This document shows, piece after piece, positions 16,687 through 26,401 of a stretch of 64,000 bases of DNA (position 1 is its first letter; each line of letters opens with the position of its first letter). The notes below the pieces were generated by a model, which was not told the DNA's origin, made no database searches, and saw only the letters and a list, made by a program, of their open reading frames with translations. This DNA is from JANYCO01 sp035535995 (GTDB lineage: Bacteria; Bacteroidota; Bacteroidia; Cytophagales; Cytophagaceae). Both the position numbers and the translations under genes were made by a program. Location: contig DATLOZ010000023.1 of assembly GCA_035535995.1 (NCBI GenBank), positions 151,752-215,751 of the forward strand, given 5' to 3'.

Positions 16687-18927
16687 ATGATTATAAATTT
16701 TTTACGTTCGAAATTCAATTTTCTCATTCTCTTTTTAGTATTATCCCATTCAATTTTTTCGCAATCAAAAGTGCAGATCATTGAGATGGAACGAGAAGCA
16801 GAAGCCTATTTCCATGCCAATGAATTTCATGTAGCACTTCCTATGCTCCTTAAGCTGGACAGCCTTCGTCCTAATACAGAAAACTATCAATACCCTATCG
16901 GCGTCTGCTATGTAGCACTGGACGATAATATTAATGCCTTGAAATACCTTGAAAAATGTCTTGCCTCTGGCAATAAACATCCTGCCGCCCTGCATTATTA
17001 CCTGGGGCATGCCTATCACCTCTCCCACCGGTTCGACGATGCGATCAAATATTATACACTCTATCAGAATGAGTTTGCAGACGGCAAAAGTAAGACAAGC
17101 AAACAACTGGTGGAAGAAGTGAACAGAGATATCCAAATGTGTAACTATGGAAAAGAGTTGATGGCAAAACCGCTTGAGCTCGAGATAGTAAACCTTGGCC
17201 CTGAAATAAACTCTCAATATCCGGAATACGGTCCTGTAATTTCTGCCGATGAGAAAGAAATTATTTTTACGTCAAGTCGCCCCAACACCACTGGAGGCGC
17301 GGTTGACGAGATCGACGGGTTTTATTATGAAGACGTTTATATCTCTACCAAAAAAGAGGGGAAATGGTCGGAGCCTTTGCAGATGAGTACCAATATCAAC
17401 ACTGCAAATCACGATGCCAGTATTGCATTGAGCCCTGACGGGCAAACGCTTTTCCTTTATCGCTTTGACCTGGATCACAATGCATCTTCTTCCTCGGGAG
17501 ATCTTTATACTTCTAAGCTGGAAGGAAAAGTATGGGCACGCGCAGAAAAAATTTCCGATAAGGTAAATTCTCCGGGTTGGGAACCTAGCGCCTCGATCAC
17601 CGAAGATGGCAAAACGCTGTACTTCGCCAGCAATAAGCCAGGCGGACTGGGTGGCACAGATCTTTACATGAGTAAAAAACTTTCTGATGGCAACTGGGAC
17701 AAACCTGTTTCACTTGGAGAAACGATCAATACTCCTTACGACGAAGATTGCCCTTTCATTCACCCTGATGGAAAAACCCTTTACTTCAGTTCCAAAGGAC
17801 ATAATACCATGGGAGGTTTTGATATTTTTATTTCAAAATACGATAACGAAAAACATGCCTGGGGAAAACCGGAGAACTTTGGTTACCCGATCAGCACTGC
17901 GCACGACGATCTTCACTTTGTGATCTCTACGAATGCCAAGAGAATTTATTTTTCTACAATCAAAGAAGGTGGTTATGGCAATAAAGATATTTACTACGCC
18001 GACATCAGCAAACAAGAATCGGCAAAGGTATTGCTGATCACTGGTGTGGTTACAGACTCCGCTACCGGCAAACCTGTAGAAGTAACGCTTCGTGTGACCG
18101 TGAATAAAACAGGAGAAGAGATCGGAACCTATACCTCAAACAGTTCTTCCGGAAAATATACAGTGGTATTGAACGAAGGAAAAAATTACGACCTCATTTT
18201 CTCTTCTCCCAAATTCGGCACACACTATGAAAACATTGACCTTACTCAAGTAACCGAATACAAAGAGATCGAGCGTAATGTGGCTCTGGCTCCACAAAAT
18301 CGTGAAGTAGCTTTACAAGTAAAAGATGAAGATAACAAAGGCATAAACTCAAGGATCAAATTGACTAATCTTGATTCTAAAGATGTACTTACACTGCCTG
18401 AAGAAAGTGGGAAGGAAGGAGTTTACAATACAAAGCTGAAGCAAGGAAATATCTACAACGTAGAAGTGTATAAAGCTGGCTATGTGTTCAACGACAATCA
18501 GATCTTAGTTCCTACCGTGGAGCAAGTAAAAGCAGACAGCGTACCAACTTTCGACATCAAACTCCGTTCGATCAAAGAAGGCGCCAGCATTATCTTAAAG
18601 AATATTTATTTCGCTACCGACGATGCCAAGCCCTTGGAAACATCTAAGGAAGAACTTGACAAACTCGTAGGCTTCATGAAACAAAACGGCGGAGCCGTAA
18701 TAGAGATCTCTGCTCATACCGACGATGTAGGAAACGATGATTACAACCTGAAACTTTCTGAGAGAAGAGCGCAGGAAGTTGTAAACTACCTTGTAGCTCA
18801 AGGCGTAGAAGCTTCCAGGTTAAAATATAAAGGTTACGGAAAAATGAAGCCGGTATCAAAAGGAACTACCGAAGAAGACAGACAGCAGAACAGACGGGTG
18901 GAGCTGAAGATCTTGAAGGCGAAATAA
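16687..18927 (+). CDS. PorE-like protein: TPR, beta-propeller, CRD and OmpA domains
   Basis: 746 residues from the ATG at 16687, which begins a signal peptide (MIINFLRSKFNFLILFLVL, ending IFSQ); an upstream ATG at 16639 gives a poor leader. Order: TPR-like helices (about 30-140), WD40-like PD40 blades (about 165-435; DGKTLYFASNKPGGLGGTD, DGKTLYFSSKGHNTMGGFD), a carboxypeptidase-regulatory-like beta domain (about 440-520), a second beta region, and OmpA_C (about 635-746; ISAHTDDVGNDDYNL, RQQNRRVEL). This is the layout of PorE, the T9SS component that ties the machinery to peptidoglycan. Known PorE is a lipoprotein; no lipobox is seen here. Its neighbour is a T9SS cargo gene. Confidence 0.85.
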   Translation: MIINFLRSKFNFLILFLVLSHSIFSQSKVQIIEMEREAEAYFHANEFHVALPMLLKLDSLRPNTENYQYPIGVCYVALDDNINALKYLEKCLASGNKHPAALHYYLGHAYHLSHRFDDAIKYYTLYQNEFADGKSKTSKQLVEEVNRDIQMCNYGKELMAKPLELEIVNLGPEINSQYPEYGPVISADEKEIIFTSSRPNTTGGAVDEIDGFYYEDVYISTKKEGKWSEPLQMSTNINTANHDASIALSPDGQTLFLYRFDLDHNASSSSGDLYTSKLEGKVWARAEKISDKVNSPGWEPSASITEDGKTLYFASNKPGGLGGTDLYMSKKLSDGNWDKPVSLGETINTPYDEDCPFIHPDGKTLYFSSKGHNTMGGFDIFISKYDNEKHAWGKPENFGYPISTAHDDLHFVISTNAKRIYFSTIKEGGYGNKDIYYADISKQESAKVLLITGVVTDSATGKPVEVTLRVTVNKTGEEIGTYTSNSSSGKYTVVLNEGKNYDLIFSSPKFGTHYENIDLTQVTEYKEIERNVALAPQNREVALQVKDEDNKGINSRIKLTNLDSKDVLTLPEESGKEGVYNTKLKQGNIYNVEVYKAGYVFNDNQILVPTVEQVKADSVPTFDIKLRSIKEGASIILKNIYFATDDAKPLETSKEELDKLVGFMKQNGGAVIEISAHTDDVGNDDYNLKLSERRAQEVVNYLVAQGVEASRLKYKGYGKMKPVSKGTTEEDRQQNRRVELKILKAK

Positions 18928-18966
18928 AATTTTGATTTAAAAATAGTTTACGTTTATATATCCTGT

Positions 18967-19009
18967 AAAAAAGAAGAAGTCATCGAATGTTCGATGACTT
19001 CTTCTTTTT
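18967..19009. terminator. Bidirectional terminator between convergent genes
   Basis: AAAAAGAAGAAGTCATCGAA pairs perfectly with TTCGATGACTTCTTCTTTTT around a two-base loop. An A run on one side and a T run on the other serve both the PorE-like gene and the cargo gene. Confidence 0.9.
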
Positions 19010-19020
19010 ATAATTCATGA

Positions 19021-20973
19021 TTATCTTATCACTTCCACCCAGCCTTTGATTTTTTTAGCGGTAAGATCTATATAGTAAAAGTAAACACCGTCGGTAACAT
19101 TTTCGGCACACCAATGGAAGTGCCTGTCGGAAGAGGTATAAACATTAGCTCCCCAACGGTTGTAGATGTGTACGTTTCTAAAGATATAAGTGCAATTGTC
19201 TGGTGGAATATTCGGAATATAAAAACACTCATTCATATTATCTCCATTCGGAGTAACAAGATTAGGCGGGTTAATATATTCCAATCCGGAATCCACATCC
19301 TGCAAGGTCAGCGTAATAGACGTGGTAGCGTTATGGGATGGAATACAGCTTTTATCTTTCAGTGTAAAATCGATCCTATAATTCGTTTTATTGTTCAGAT
19401 CATCACAATTAGGAATCCAATTGAACAGGTACGCTACACTGTCGCGCCCTGTATATACGGGAGTGAAATTCATTCGGAAATCTTCCATTCTAAACCTGAA
19501 GCCTTTTGCGTCAATTGTTCTGATATCAAAACTATCCAGGTCTAATCCATACACGTAAAATTGTGTAAGTGTATCCGGGTAAGTAGCCAGCCTATTGGAT
19601 GGTGCAAGCGTAGTACCGATGGTTGGAGGATGGTTTCCCTGATCAACATCTACATGAACATAGGTTCGTAAGGTATCCCGTTTTATAGGACATTGGCTAC
19701 CGTTGGTGACGATGATATCCAGGAAATACGTTGAATCACGCTCGATCAATAAATTATCGCAAGCAGAGAAACACATCTTCATCGTAGTAGTATCTGTTGT
19801 AGCAGAGATCAACACGCTTGAGGGAGAAAAAGACAATACAGATTTCGGAAGATTTGTTTTGCCATATGAAATACTTACCCTCTCAGGAGCCGCTCCCGGG
19901 TGAAAAATATTGGAATCAGTTACGAAAATGGTATAGCAGGTATCTTTATTCAATTTTATTTTAATAGTATCCTGCGCAGTGCTGCCCCAGTCGGCGCTTC
20001 CAGGGTTTTGATTTGAATTGTTGCCCGAATTGATCCCCACGCTAGGCGGATAGCTGGCTACAGGGCAATTCTGAATTAAATATTGAAAATCTCTTCTTAC
20101 CTCTCCTATTTTTACCCCATTGCGGTACTCTTCACAGCGAATAGCAAATGCGTACAATCCTATTTCATTTGGATTGACTGTAAGCATTCCTGTATTAGAA
20201 TTAATTGCAAGTGCAGGATTTCCATGAATGGCATTAGTGGCAGAGTAACCGCTTTTAAAAGTAATGAGCGGATAAGGCGCCGGCCCCGGATAAGTGGGAT
20301 CTCCGGTCAGATAATCATTCGACAAATAAGTATGTCCCTGAAGTGGCGTAGTCATCGAATACACCAAAGAATCACCATCCGGATCTGTAGCTGAAAAGTC
20401 GATCGAGATAAAATTATTAAGACAAAGATATTGAGCTGGTGCAACTGAAAATACCGGGGATGAATTTCTGATCTGCACTCCGGGGAGTTCGAGGTAAAAT
20501 ACTTGTCCGGAAATATAGGTACCCGAAGAATTCTGATGGATTATATTTAGCGTTTGATAATTTCGACAACATCTTTCCCAGGCGATATAATACCCGGTAG
20601 CCTCTGTAAGTCCCGTCATATCTACGGTTCCCTGATACCTCAGTAAGCGCGTACGCAATACGGTTTGCCCGTTGCTTTGAGTACATCCGTTGGTTGTATA
20701 CGTGATATAATCTGTGCTGATCCGTTTAAGTTGAAAAGAGCGTACATCGTTGTTGGTAGCTTTGCTGAAAACAAGAATATTGATCGTAAGGTCATTGCTC
20801 AGCAAACCTTGTTCAGCATTAATATCATCGTAGTACATATTCATGTATACCGCATACAGATTTCCCTTGCCTGTATAGGTCACCTGAAATTCCCCTCCTA
20901 CAATGTGTGAAGCACTTATTTTGTGGCAAAAAAATGCTAAAAAAAACAGTGCAAACAGTATCTTTTTTCCCAT
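19021..20973 (-). CDS. Large secreted protein with T9SS type B (CHU_C) sorting domain
   Basis: 650 residues. Signal peptide 1-21 (ends KISAS), then HIVGGEFQVTYTGKGN, an N-terminal beta-rich region common in gliding-associated surface proteins. A cadherin-like Asp motif appears in FSATDPDGDSLVYSM (about 195). The C-terminal about 85 residues match the CHU_C type B sorting domain: TPNGDNMNECFYIP, VHIYNRWGANVYTS, DGVYFYYIDL and a final short strand. Such proteins are exported by T9SS and either attached to the cell surface or released. The ligand or function is not predictable. It converges with the PorE-like gene, which fits a shared secretion theme. Confidence 0.9.
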   Translation of the reverse strand: MGKKILFALFFLAFFCHKISASHIVGGEFQVTYTGKGNLYAVYMNMYYDDINAEQGLLSNDLTINILVFSKATNNDVRSFQLKRISTDYITYTTNGCTQSNGQTVLRTRLLRYQGTVDMTGLTEATGYYIAWERCCRNYQTLNIIHQNSSGTYISGQVFYLELPGVQIRNSSPVFSVAPAQYLCLNNFISIDFSATDPDGDSLVYSMTTPLQGHTYLSNDYLTGDPTYPGPAPYPLITFKSGYSATNAIHGNPALAINSNTGMLTVNPNEIGLYAFAIRCEEYRNGVKIGEVRRDFQYLIQNCPVASYPPSVGINSGNNSNQNPGSADWGSTAQDTIKIKLNKDTCYTIFVTDSNIFHPGAAPERVSISYGKTNLPKSVLSFSPSSVLISATTDTTTMKMCFSACDNLLIERDSTYFLDIIVTNGSQCPIKRDTLRTYVHVDVDQGNHPPTIGTTLAPSNRLATYPDTLTQFYVYGLDLDSFDIRTIDAKGFRFRMEDFRMNFTPVYTGRDSVAYLFNWIPNCDDLNNKTNYRIDFTLKDKSCIPSHNATTSITLTLQDVDSGLEYINPPNLVTPNGDNMNECFYIPNIPPDNCTYIFRNVHIYNRWGANVYTSSDRHFHWCAENVTDGVYFYYIDLTAKKIKGWVEVIR

Positions 20974-21195
20974 ATCCCAAAGGTAAATAAATTACAATTA
21001 TCCAACGTTTAAATGTTTGTTTTTATTATACTTGAACAGATCGTATTAATCTTTTCCACAATCATTCCTAAATAACATATAAATAACTGTTATACAGTAA
21101 ATTAAATATCGTCCAAATATAAACTATATAGTCTGAAAAAGTATGGAAATACGCGTATTTTTTCGTATTTTTACATATTGTAATTTTTATATAAA

Positions 21196-23154
21196 ATGAG
21201 TGAGATAACAGAGAAAGTATCCAAAGAGTACGGGGCCGAAAATATACAAGTCCTGGAAGGGTTGGAGGCCGTTAGAAAACGTCCTGCCATGTATATCGGA
21301 GATATTGGCATTAAAGGGCTTCACCATTTGATCTGGGAGGTAGTAGACAACTCCATAGACGAAGCGCTGGCAGGCTACTGTACAGAGATTTTTGTCACCC
21401 TCAACGAAGATAATTCGGTCACTGTAGAGGACAATGGCCGTGGTATTCCAACCGGAATGCATGCCAAAGAGGGAAAATCAGCCCTCGAAGTTGTAATGAC
21501 CGTACTCCATGCAGGAGGTAAATTCGATAAAGATACTTATAAAGTTTCCGGTGGACTGCACGGCGTGGGGGTTTCCTGTGTGAACGCACTATCCAAACAT
21601 CTTACCGTAACCGTACAACGTGAAGGGAAAATCTTCCAACAGGAATATAAGATCGGCGTTCCTCAGTACGATGTAAAGGTAATTGGCGAATCCGATAAAA
21701 CCGGTACCACTACCACCTTCATACCAGACGATACCATCTTTACATTTAAAGAATATAAATACGAAACCGTAGCCACCCGCCTCCGCGAACTGGCTTTCCT
21801 TAACAAAGGGATCAGACTGAACCTGAAAGACCTTCGCACCAAAGACGAGCACGGAAATCCTATCAGCGATTCTTTCTTTTCTACCAAAGGATTGGTTGAA
21901 TTCGTGGAATATGCAGATGCTACAAGAGAGAGATTAATTCCTGAACCATTATACATCGAAACCGATAAAGGCGGCATTCCTATTGAAGTAGGTATTTTGT
22001 ACAATACTTCTTATGCTGAAAATATTTTCTCCTATGTCAACAACATCAATACCCACGAAGGAGGAACACACGTAGCCGGCTTCCGCAGAGCGCTTACCAG
22101 AACACTGAAAACGTATGCAGAAAAATCCGGTATGCTGGAAAAATTAAAACTAGAGATCAGCGGGGACGATTTCCGTGAAGGACTTACTGCTGTGATCTCA
22201 GTGAAAGTAGCAGAACCACAGTTTGAAGGACAAACTAAAACCAAACTTGGCAACTCCGATGTAATGGGAGCTGTAGATATAGCTGTGGGAGAACTTCTAT
22301 CGACTTACCTTGAAGAACATCCAAAAGAAGCCAAAACGATTGTCTCCAAAGTGATCCTGGCCGCACAGGCGCGTATTGCAGCACGTAAAGCACGTGAAAT
22401 GGTGCAACGTAAAAACGTACTTTCCGGTACCGGACTACCTGGCAAACTGGCCGACTGTTCTGACTCTGATCCGGAAGGCTGCGAACTTTACCTCGTAGAG
22501 GGTGACTCTGCAGGTGGTTCTGCCAAACAAGGCCGTGACCGTAGATTTCAGGCGATCCTTCCTTTGAGAGGTAAAATCCTCAACGTAGAAAAAGCGCAGG
22601 AACATAGAATCTATGAAAACGAAGAGATCCGCAATATGATCACTGCTCTTGGAGTAAAAATCGGAACAGCAGAAGACAATAAAGCGCTGGATCTTTCCAA
22701 ACTTCGCTACCATAAGATCATCATCATGACCGATGCCGATATTGATGGTAGCCATATTCGTACCCTTATCCTTACTTTCTTCTTCCGCTACATGCGCGAC
22801 TTGGTAGATAATGGGTATCTATATATCGCACTTCCTCCGCTTTACCTGGTGAAAAAAGGAAAGCAGGAAAAATATTGCTGGTCAGAAGAACAAAGAGAAC
22901 AAGCCGTAAAAGAACTGGCAAAAGACGGAAAAGAAGAAAGCGTAGGAGTACAACGTTATAAAGGTCTCGGAGAAATGAACCCTGAACAACTTTGGGCCAC
23001 TACGATGAACCCTGAATCACGTTCCTTGAAAAAAGTAAGCGTGGAATCTGCTGCCGAAGCAGATCACCTCTTCTCTATGCTCATGGGAGACGAAGTAGCC
23101 CCAAGACGCGATTTCATTGAGAAAAATGCGCGTTATGCAAAAGTAGATGTGTAA
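21196..23154 (+). CDS. gyrB: DNA gyrase subunit B
   Basis: 652 residues, the short GyrB length without the gamma-proteobacterial insert. GHKL ATPase marks are WEVVDNSIDEALAGY (about 49-63), EDNGRGIPTGMH (about 77-88) and GGLHGVGVSCVNALS (about 119-133). TOPRIM marks are EGDSAGGSAKQGRDRRFQ (about 435-452) and IMTDADIDGSHIRTL (about 512-526). QRYKGLGEMNPEQLW near the C-terminus is the GyrA-contact region. With GyrA it introduces negative supercoils. The 220-base upstream region is AT-rich with no clean promoter match. A terminator follows the gene. Confidence 0.96.
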   Translation: MSEITEKVSKEYGAENIQVLEGLEAVRKRPAMYIGDIGIKGLHHLIWEVVDNSIDEALAGYCTEIFVTLNEDNSVTVEDNGRGIPTGMHAKEGKSALEVVMTVLHAGGKFDKDTYKVSGGLHGVGVSCVNALSKHLTVTVQREGKIFQQEYKIGVPQYDVKVIGESDKTGTTTTFIPDDTIFTFKEYKYETVATRLRELAFLNKGIRLNLKDLRTKDEHGNPISDSFFSTKGLVEFVEYADATRERLIPEPLYIETDKGGIPIEVGILYNTSYAENIFSYVNNINTHEGGTHVAGFRRALTRTLKTYAEKSGMLEKLKLEISGDDFREGLTAVISVKVAEPQFEGQTKTKLGNSDVMGAVDIAVGELLSTYLEEHPKEAKTIVSKVILAAQARIAARKAREMVQRKNVLSGTGLPGKLADCSDSDPEGCELYLVEGDSAGGSAKQGRDRRFQAILPLRGKILNVEKAQEHRIYENEEIRNMITALGVKIGTAEDNKALDLSKLRYHKIIIMTDADIDGSHIRTLILTFFFRYMRDLVDNGYLYIALPPLYLVKKGKQEKYCWSEEQREQAVKELAKDGKEESVGVQRYKGLGEMNPEQLWATTMNPESRSLKKVSVESAAEADHLFSMLMGDEVAPRRDFIEKNARYAKVDV

Positions 23155-23178
23155 GAACGCGTAATGATAATTTAACAC

Positions 23179-23209
23179 CAAAAGGGTTCAATTTATTGGA
23201 CCCTTTTTT
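23179..23209 (+). terminator. Intrinsic terminator of gyrB
   Basis: AAAAGGGTTCAAT pairs with ATTGGACCCTTTT, ending in six Ts, 25 bases past the gyrB stop. Confidence 0.88.
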
Positions 23210-23310
23210 GGTATATAGAATAATTATAGGCCATATTTGTTTATAAAATTAAATTGTTTAGATTTTCGTTAGAAAAAAAACAGGGGGGAAGTAAGTAGAA
23301 TAAATACGTT

Positions 23311-25473
23311 ATGTCATTAAAAAAGAAAAACCAACTCATTGAAAGTAATTATATAAGCAGGGATCTGAGCTGGATCAATTTTAACACCAGGGTACTGGAC
23401 CAAGCCAAAAACACGGGAAGAAATATCCTGGAAAGATTGAAATTTTTAGCCATCACGGCATCCAACTTAGATGAATTTTTTCAGATCCGCGTAGGAAGTT
23501 TGTACAACTATCTGGATTACGGAAAAGAAAGAACTGACAACTCAGGACTACGTGAAATACCGTTTAAAAAAGTTTTACTAAATGAAGTTCACAATTTTTA
23601 CAAACATCAGATCGATTACCTTTCACGTACTTTAATACCTGAATTTGAAAAAAGTGGTTTCACGATCGCTAAAAAAGAAGATCTTGACGAAGGAGAGTTT
23701 TACCTGATCGAAGAATATTTCAGAAATACTATCTACCCGATGTTAACGCCAATGGCGTACGACACGTATCACTCCTTTCCTATTCTGATCAACAAGCTGC
23801 TTACGCTCGGTGTGATCACACGGTTGGAAAATGCCAGTAAAGACAATGATAAACGATTGTCTTTTGTACCGGTACCTCAAAACCTTCCAAGATTTTACGA
23901 GATCCACCGTGAAGACAAAATTCTTTTTATTCCGCTTGAAAATATTATCAAATGGAATATCCATAGACTTTACCGCAATATCGAGGTCATAAGCATCAGC
24001 ACCTTCAGAATCACGCGCAACGGAGATTTCTCGATCGACGACAGCGATGATTTTGAAGAACAATATATCGAAGAGATCACCAAAAAATTAAAATCAAGGA
24101 AAACCGCCAGAGTAGTAAGGATCGAAATAGAGCCCGACTATTCTGAGTGGATGATGGATATTCTCAAAACAAGATATGAAATTGATGATTACAATATTTT
24201 TGAAAACAACACGCTGATTGATTTTACCGGCTTCTGGCAGATCATCAATCATCCTGAGTTTAAGAAAATGCTGTTTGTAGCGCCACCACCGGTGAAACCC
24301 ATTACATTTCCAAACGTGGGTGAAGTAGACATTTTTGAACATCTGAAGAAAAATGATGTGCTGCTACACCAGCCGTTCAATAATATGATGCTCATCGTGG
24401 ATATGCTTGAAAAAGCTTCCGTCGATCCAAATGTGCTAGCGATCAAGATCACTATTTATCGTCTCGCAAAAAAATCAAGAATTACCAATGCTTTGCTGAA
24501 AGCGGCAGAGAACGGAAAACACGTTTCTGTCTTGTTTGAAGTACAGGCACGTTTTGATGAAGAGAATAATATCAACGAAGGCCAGAGACTGCAGCGTGCA
24601 GGATGTTTTGTAGTATACGGAGTAAGCCGTCTGAAAACACATACCAAACTGATGATGATCGTGCGACGCGAGCACGATGGTAAGGTTACGCCTTATGTAC
24701 ACATGTCAAGCGGAAATTATAACGAAGATACTGCGCGACTCTATACCGATATCAGTTTGCTTACTACCAATGAAACATACGCACACGATGTTAATGAATT
24801 CTTCAATGTACTGACCGGACATTCACATCCTGATGTATATCAATGCCTGATCACATCTCCCGGAGATATGCGCAACAAACTGATCAGCCTTATCAATGCC
24901 GAAGCCGAGAATGCCCGAAAAGGATTACCAAGCGGCATAGTCATCAAGATCAATTCTCTTCAGGACCTGAAAACAATCGATGCTTTGTATGCCGCTTCAC
25001 AAGCGGGCGTATCGATCAAATTGATCATCCGCGGAATGTGTTGTTTGCGCCCCGGCAGAAAAGGGTTGAGCGAAAATATTGAAGTAAAATCTATTGTCGG
25101 AAATTTCCTGGAGCATGGAAGAATTTATTATTTCCACAACAATGGCGATCCAAAAGTATTCGGAGGAAGCGCCGACGTGATGATCAGAAGTTTTGATCGC
25201 CGTGTAGAATCATTATTCCAGATCACTGATACACTTTGCAAACAAGAAGCGATCAATATTTTGGATTACAATCTTCGCGATAATATAAATTCCTATACAC
25301 TTTTAGAAGACGGCACATACCTTAAAAAAGGTCCGGGCGAAGGCACTCCTTTTGATGTACATAAAGAGTTTTTCAAAGTAACCAAATCGACTGTGCTGAA
25401 AGCAAAACTTTTCAATGGCAATCACGAGGAGAACGGACAGGCTAAGGGGAAGAAAAAGCTTGTAAAAAAATAG
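23311..25473 (+). CDS. ppk1: Polyphosphate kinase 1
   Basis: 720 residues. The N-terminal domain holds the family mark SRDLSWINFNTRVL (about 17-30) and ASNLDEFFQIRVGSL (about 51-65). The catalytic domains contain YVHMSSGNYNEDTARLYTDI (about 465-484), KTHTKLMMI (about 443-451) with the autophosphorylated His, and NNGDPKVFGGSADVM with RSFDRRVESLF in the C2 domain. It polymerises the gamma phosphate of ATP into polyphosphate at the inner membrane. The lysine-rich tail (KGKKKLVKK) is a small extra. No ppx or PPK2 gene is nearby. Confidence 0.95.
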   Translation: MSLKKKNQLIESNYISRDLSWINFNTRVLDQAKNTGRNILERLKFLAITASNLDEFFQIRVGSLYNYLDYGKERTDNSGLREIPFKKVLLNEVHNFYKHQIDYLSRTLIPEFEKSGFTIAKKEDLDEGEFYLIEEYFRNTIYPMLTPMAYDTYHSFPILINKLLTLGVITRLENASKDNDKRLSFVPVPQNLPRFYEIHREDKILFIPLENIIKWNIHRLYRNIEVISISTFRITRNGDFSIDDSDDFEEQYIEEITKKLKSRKTARVVRIEIEPDYSEWMMDILKTRYEIDDYNIFENNTLIDFTGFWQIINHPEFKKMLFVAPPPVKPITFPNVGEVDIFEHLKKNDVLLHQPFNNMMLIVDMLEKASVDPNVLAIKITIYRLAKKSRITNALLKAAENGKHVSVLFEVQARFDEENNINEGQRLQRAGCFVVYGVSRLKTHTKLMMIVRREHDGKVTPYVHMSSGNYNEDTARLYTDISLLTTNETYAHDVNEFFNVLTGHSHPDVYQCLITSPGDMRNKLISLINAEAENARKGLPSGIVIKINSLQDLKTIDALYAASQAGVSIKLIIRGMCCLRPGRKGLSENIEVKSIVGNFLEHGRIYYFHNNGDPKVFGGSADVMIRSFDRRVESLFQITDTLCKQEAINILDYNLRDNINSYTLLEDGTYLKKGPGEGTPFDVHKEFFKVTKSTVLKAKLFNGNHEENGQAKGKKKLVKK

Positions 25474-25476
25474 GAC

Positions 25477-25575
25477 CAGAATCATCAGAATTATAGGATT
25501 TAAGAATGCACAGAATAATGGTAGCTAACGAGTATAATCCATTATCCTGTACATTCTTAAATTCTGATCATCCTG
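25477..25575. repeat. Long inverted repeat between convergent ppk1 and msrA
   Basis: Left arm from CCAGAATCATCAGAATT to CACAGAATAATGG (25477-25521). Right arm from CCATTATCCTGTACATTC to GATCATCCTG (25539-25575). The arms match in inverse over about 37 bases, apart from a 9-base extra ATAGGATTT in the left arm. The words CAGAAT/AGGATT relate it to the element upstream of arfB. Confidence 0.7.
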
Positions 25576-25576
25576 C

Positions 25577-26242
25577 TCATTTCTTCAACTTATCACCAAA
25601 CACCTTCTTCATCTTATCTACCTTTGGTTTGATCACAAAAGTGCAATAAGGTTGTGAACCGTTTTCGTTGTAATAATTCTGGTGATAATCTTCGGCCTTG
25701 TAGAAAGGCTGTGCAGGTGTGATCTCTGTTACAATCGGGCGATCGAAGGCTCCTGAGGCATCCAGCTCTTTTTTATATTTTTCTGCCAATGCTTTTTGTT
25801 CTTCGCTGTGGTAAAAGATCACCGAACGGTATTGTGTACCGGAGTCATTGCCCTGGCGGTTCAGCGTGGTCGGATCGTGTGTTTCCCAGAAAACCTCGAG
25901 CAATTCTTTGTACGAAATTTTAGCCGGATCATATACTACCTGGATCACTTCTGCATGTCCGGTAAGTCCACTGCATACTTCTTTATACGTAGGCTTGCTG
26001 ATCTTTCCTCCTTCGTACCCGGAAGCCACGGAAATCACCCCTTCCAGGTTTTGAAAAACTGCTTCTACACACCAGAAGCATCCGGCACCAAATGTTGCTG
26101 TATCTGTCATACCTTTATACGTTTGTTCTATCTTGTTTTTACTTTTGTTTTCTTTTTCTGCGGCAACCTCTTTTGTTTCGCCCGACTGGCAGGAGACCAG
26201 CGAGGTTACTAATATACCGATTATACTATAGATTACTTTCAT
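25577..26242 (-). CDS. msrA: Peptide methionine sulfoxide reductase A, lipoprotein form
   Basis: 221 residues. The N-terminus is a lipoprotein signal with lipobox LVSC (Cys18), followed by a charged linker to about residue 48. The MsrA domain begins TATFGAGCFWCVEAVF; the first Cys of GCFWC is the nucleophile. GYEGGKISKPTYKEVCSGLT, HAEVIQVVYDP and HDPTTLNRQGNDSGTQYRS are family marks. It reduces methionine-S-sulfoxide in proteins. The lipobox places it in the envelope, not the cytoplasm, so it would repair periplasmic or surface proteins and needs an envelope reductant. The MsrB partner is not in the window. Confidence 0.94.
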   Translation of the reverse strand: MKVIYSIIGILVTSLVSCQSGETKEVAAEKENKSKNKIEQTYKGMTDTATFGAGCFWCVEAVFQNLEGVISVASGYEGGKISKPTYKEVCSGLTGHAEVIQVVYDPAKISYKELLEVFWETHDPTTLNRQGNDSGTQYRSVIFYHSEEQKALAEKYKKELDASGAFDRPIVTEITPAQPFYKAEDYHQNYYNENGSQPYCTFVIKPKVDKMKKVFGDKLKK

Positions 26243-26321
26243 AGGTCAAACCATTTATGTGAATGCAACAAAATAACGAACAAAACAGTTTATAAAATGA
26301 CAGCTTCCTGACATTAGGTTA

Positions 26322-26356
26322 AAAGTTTGAACTTCGACTTTTAACTTTAAACTTTC
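26322..26356. repeat. AAAGTT-type inverted repeat upstream of the channel gene
   Basis: TTAAAAGTTTGAACTTCG is followed by ACTTTTAACTTTAAACTTT. The two parts are inversely related (AAAGTT/AACTTT words). It lies about 45 bases before the start of the channel gene. The word TTAAAAGTTTAAA also occurs near 16544-16560. Confidence 0.5.
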
Positions 26357-26401
26357 ATCACTACTTTTAAATACGTATACTATGCGCCAAGTGGTTTTAC
26401 T

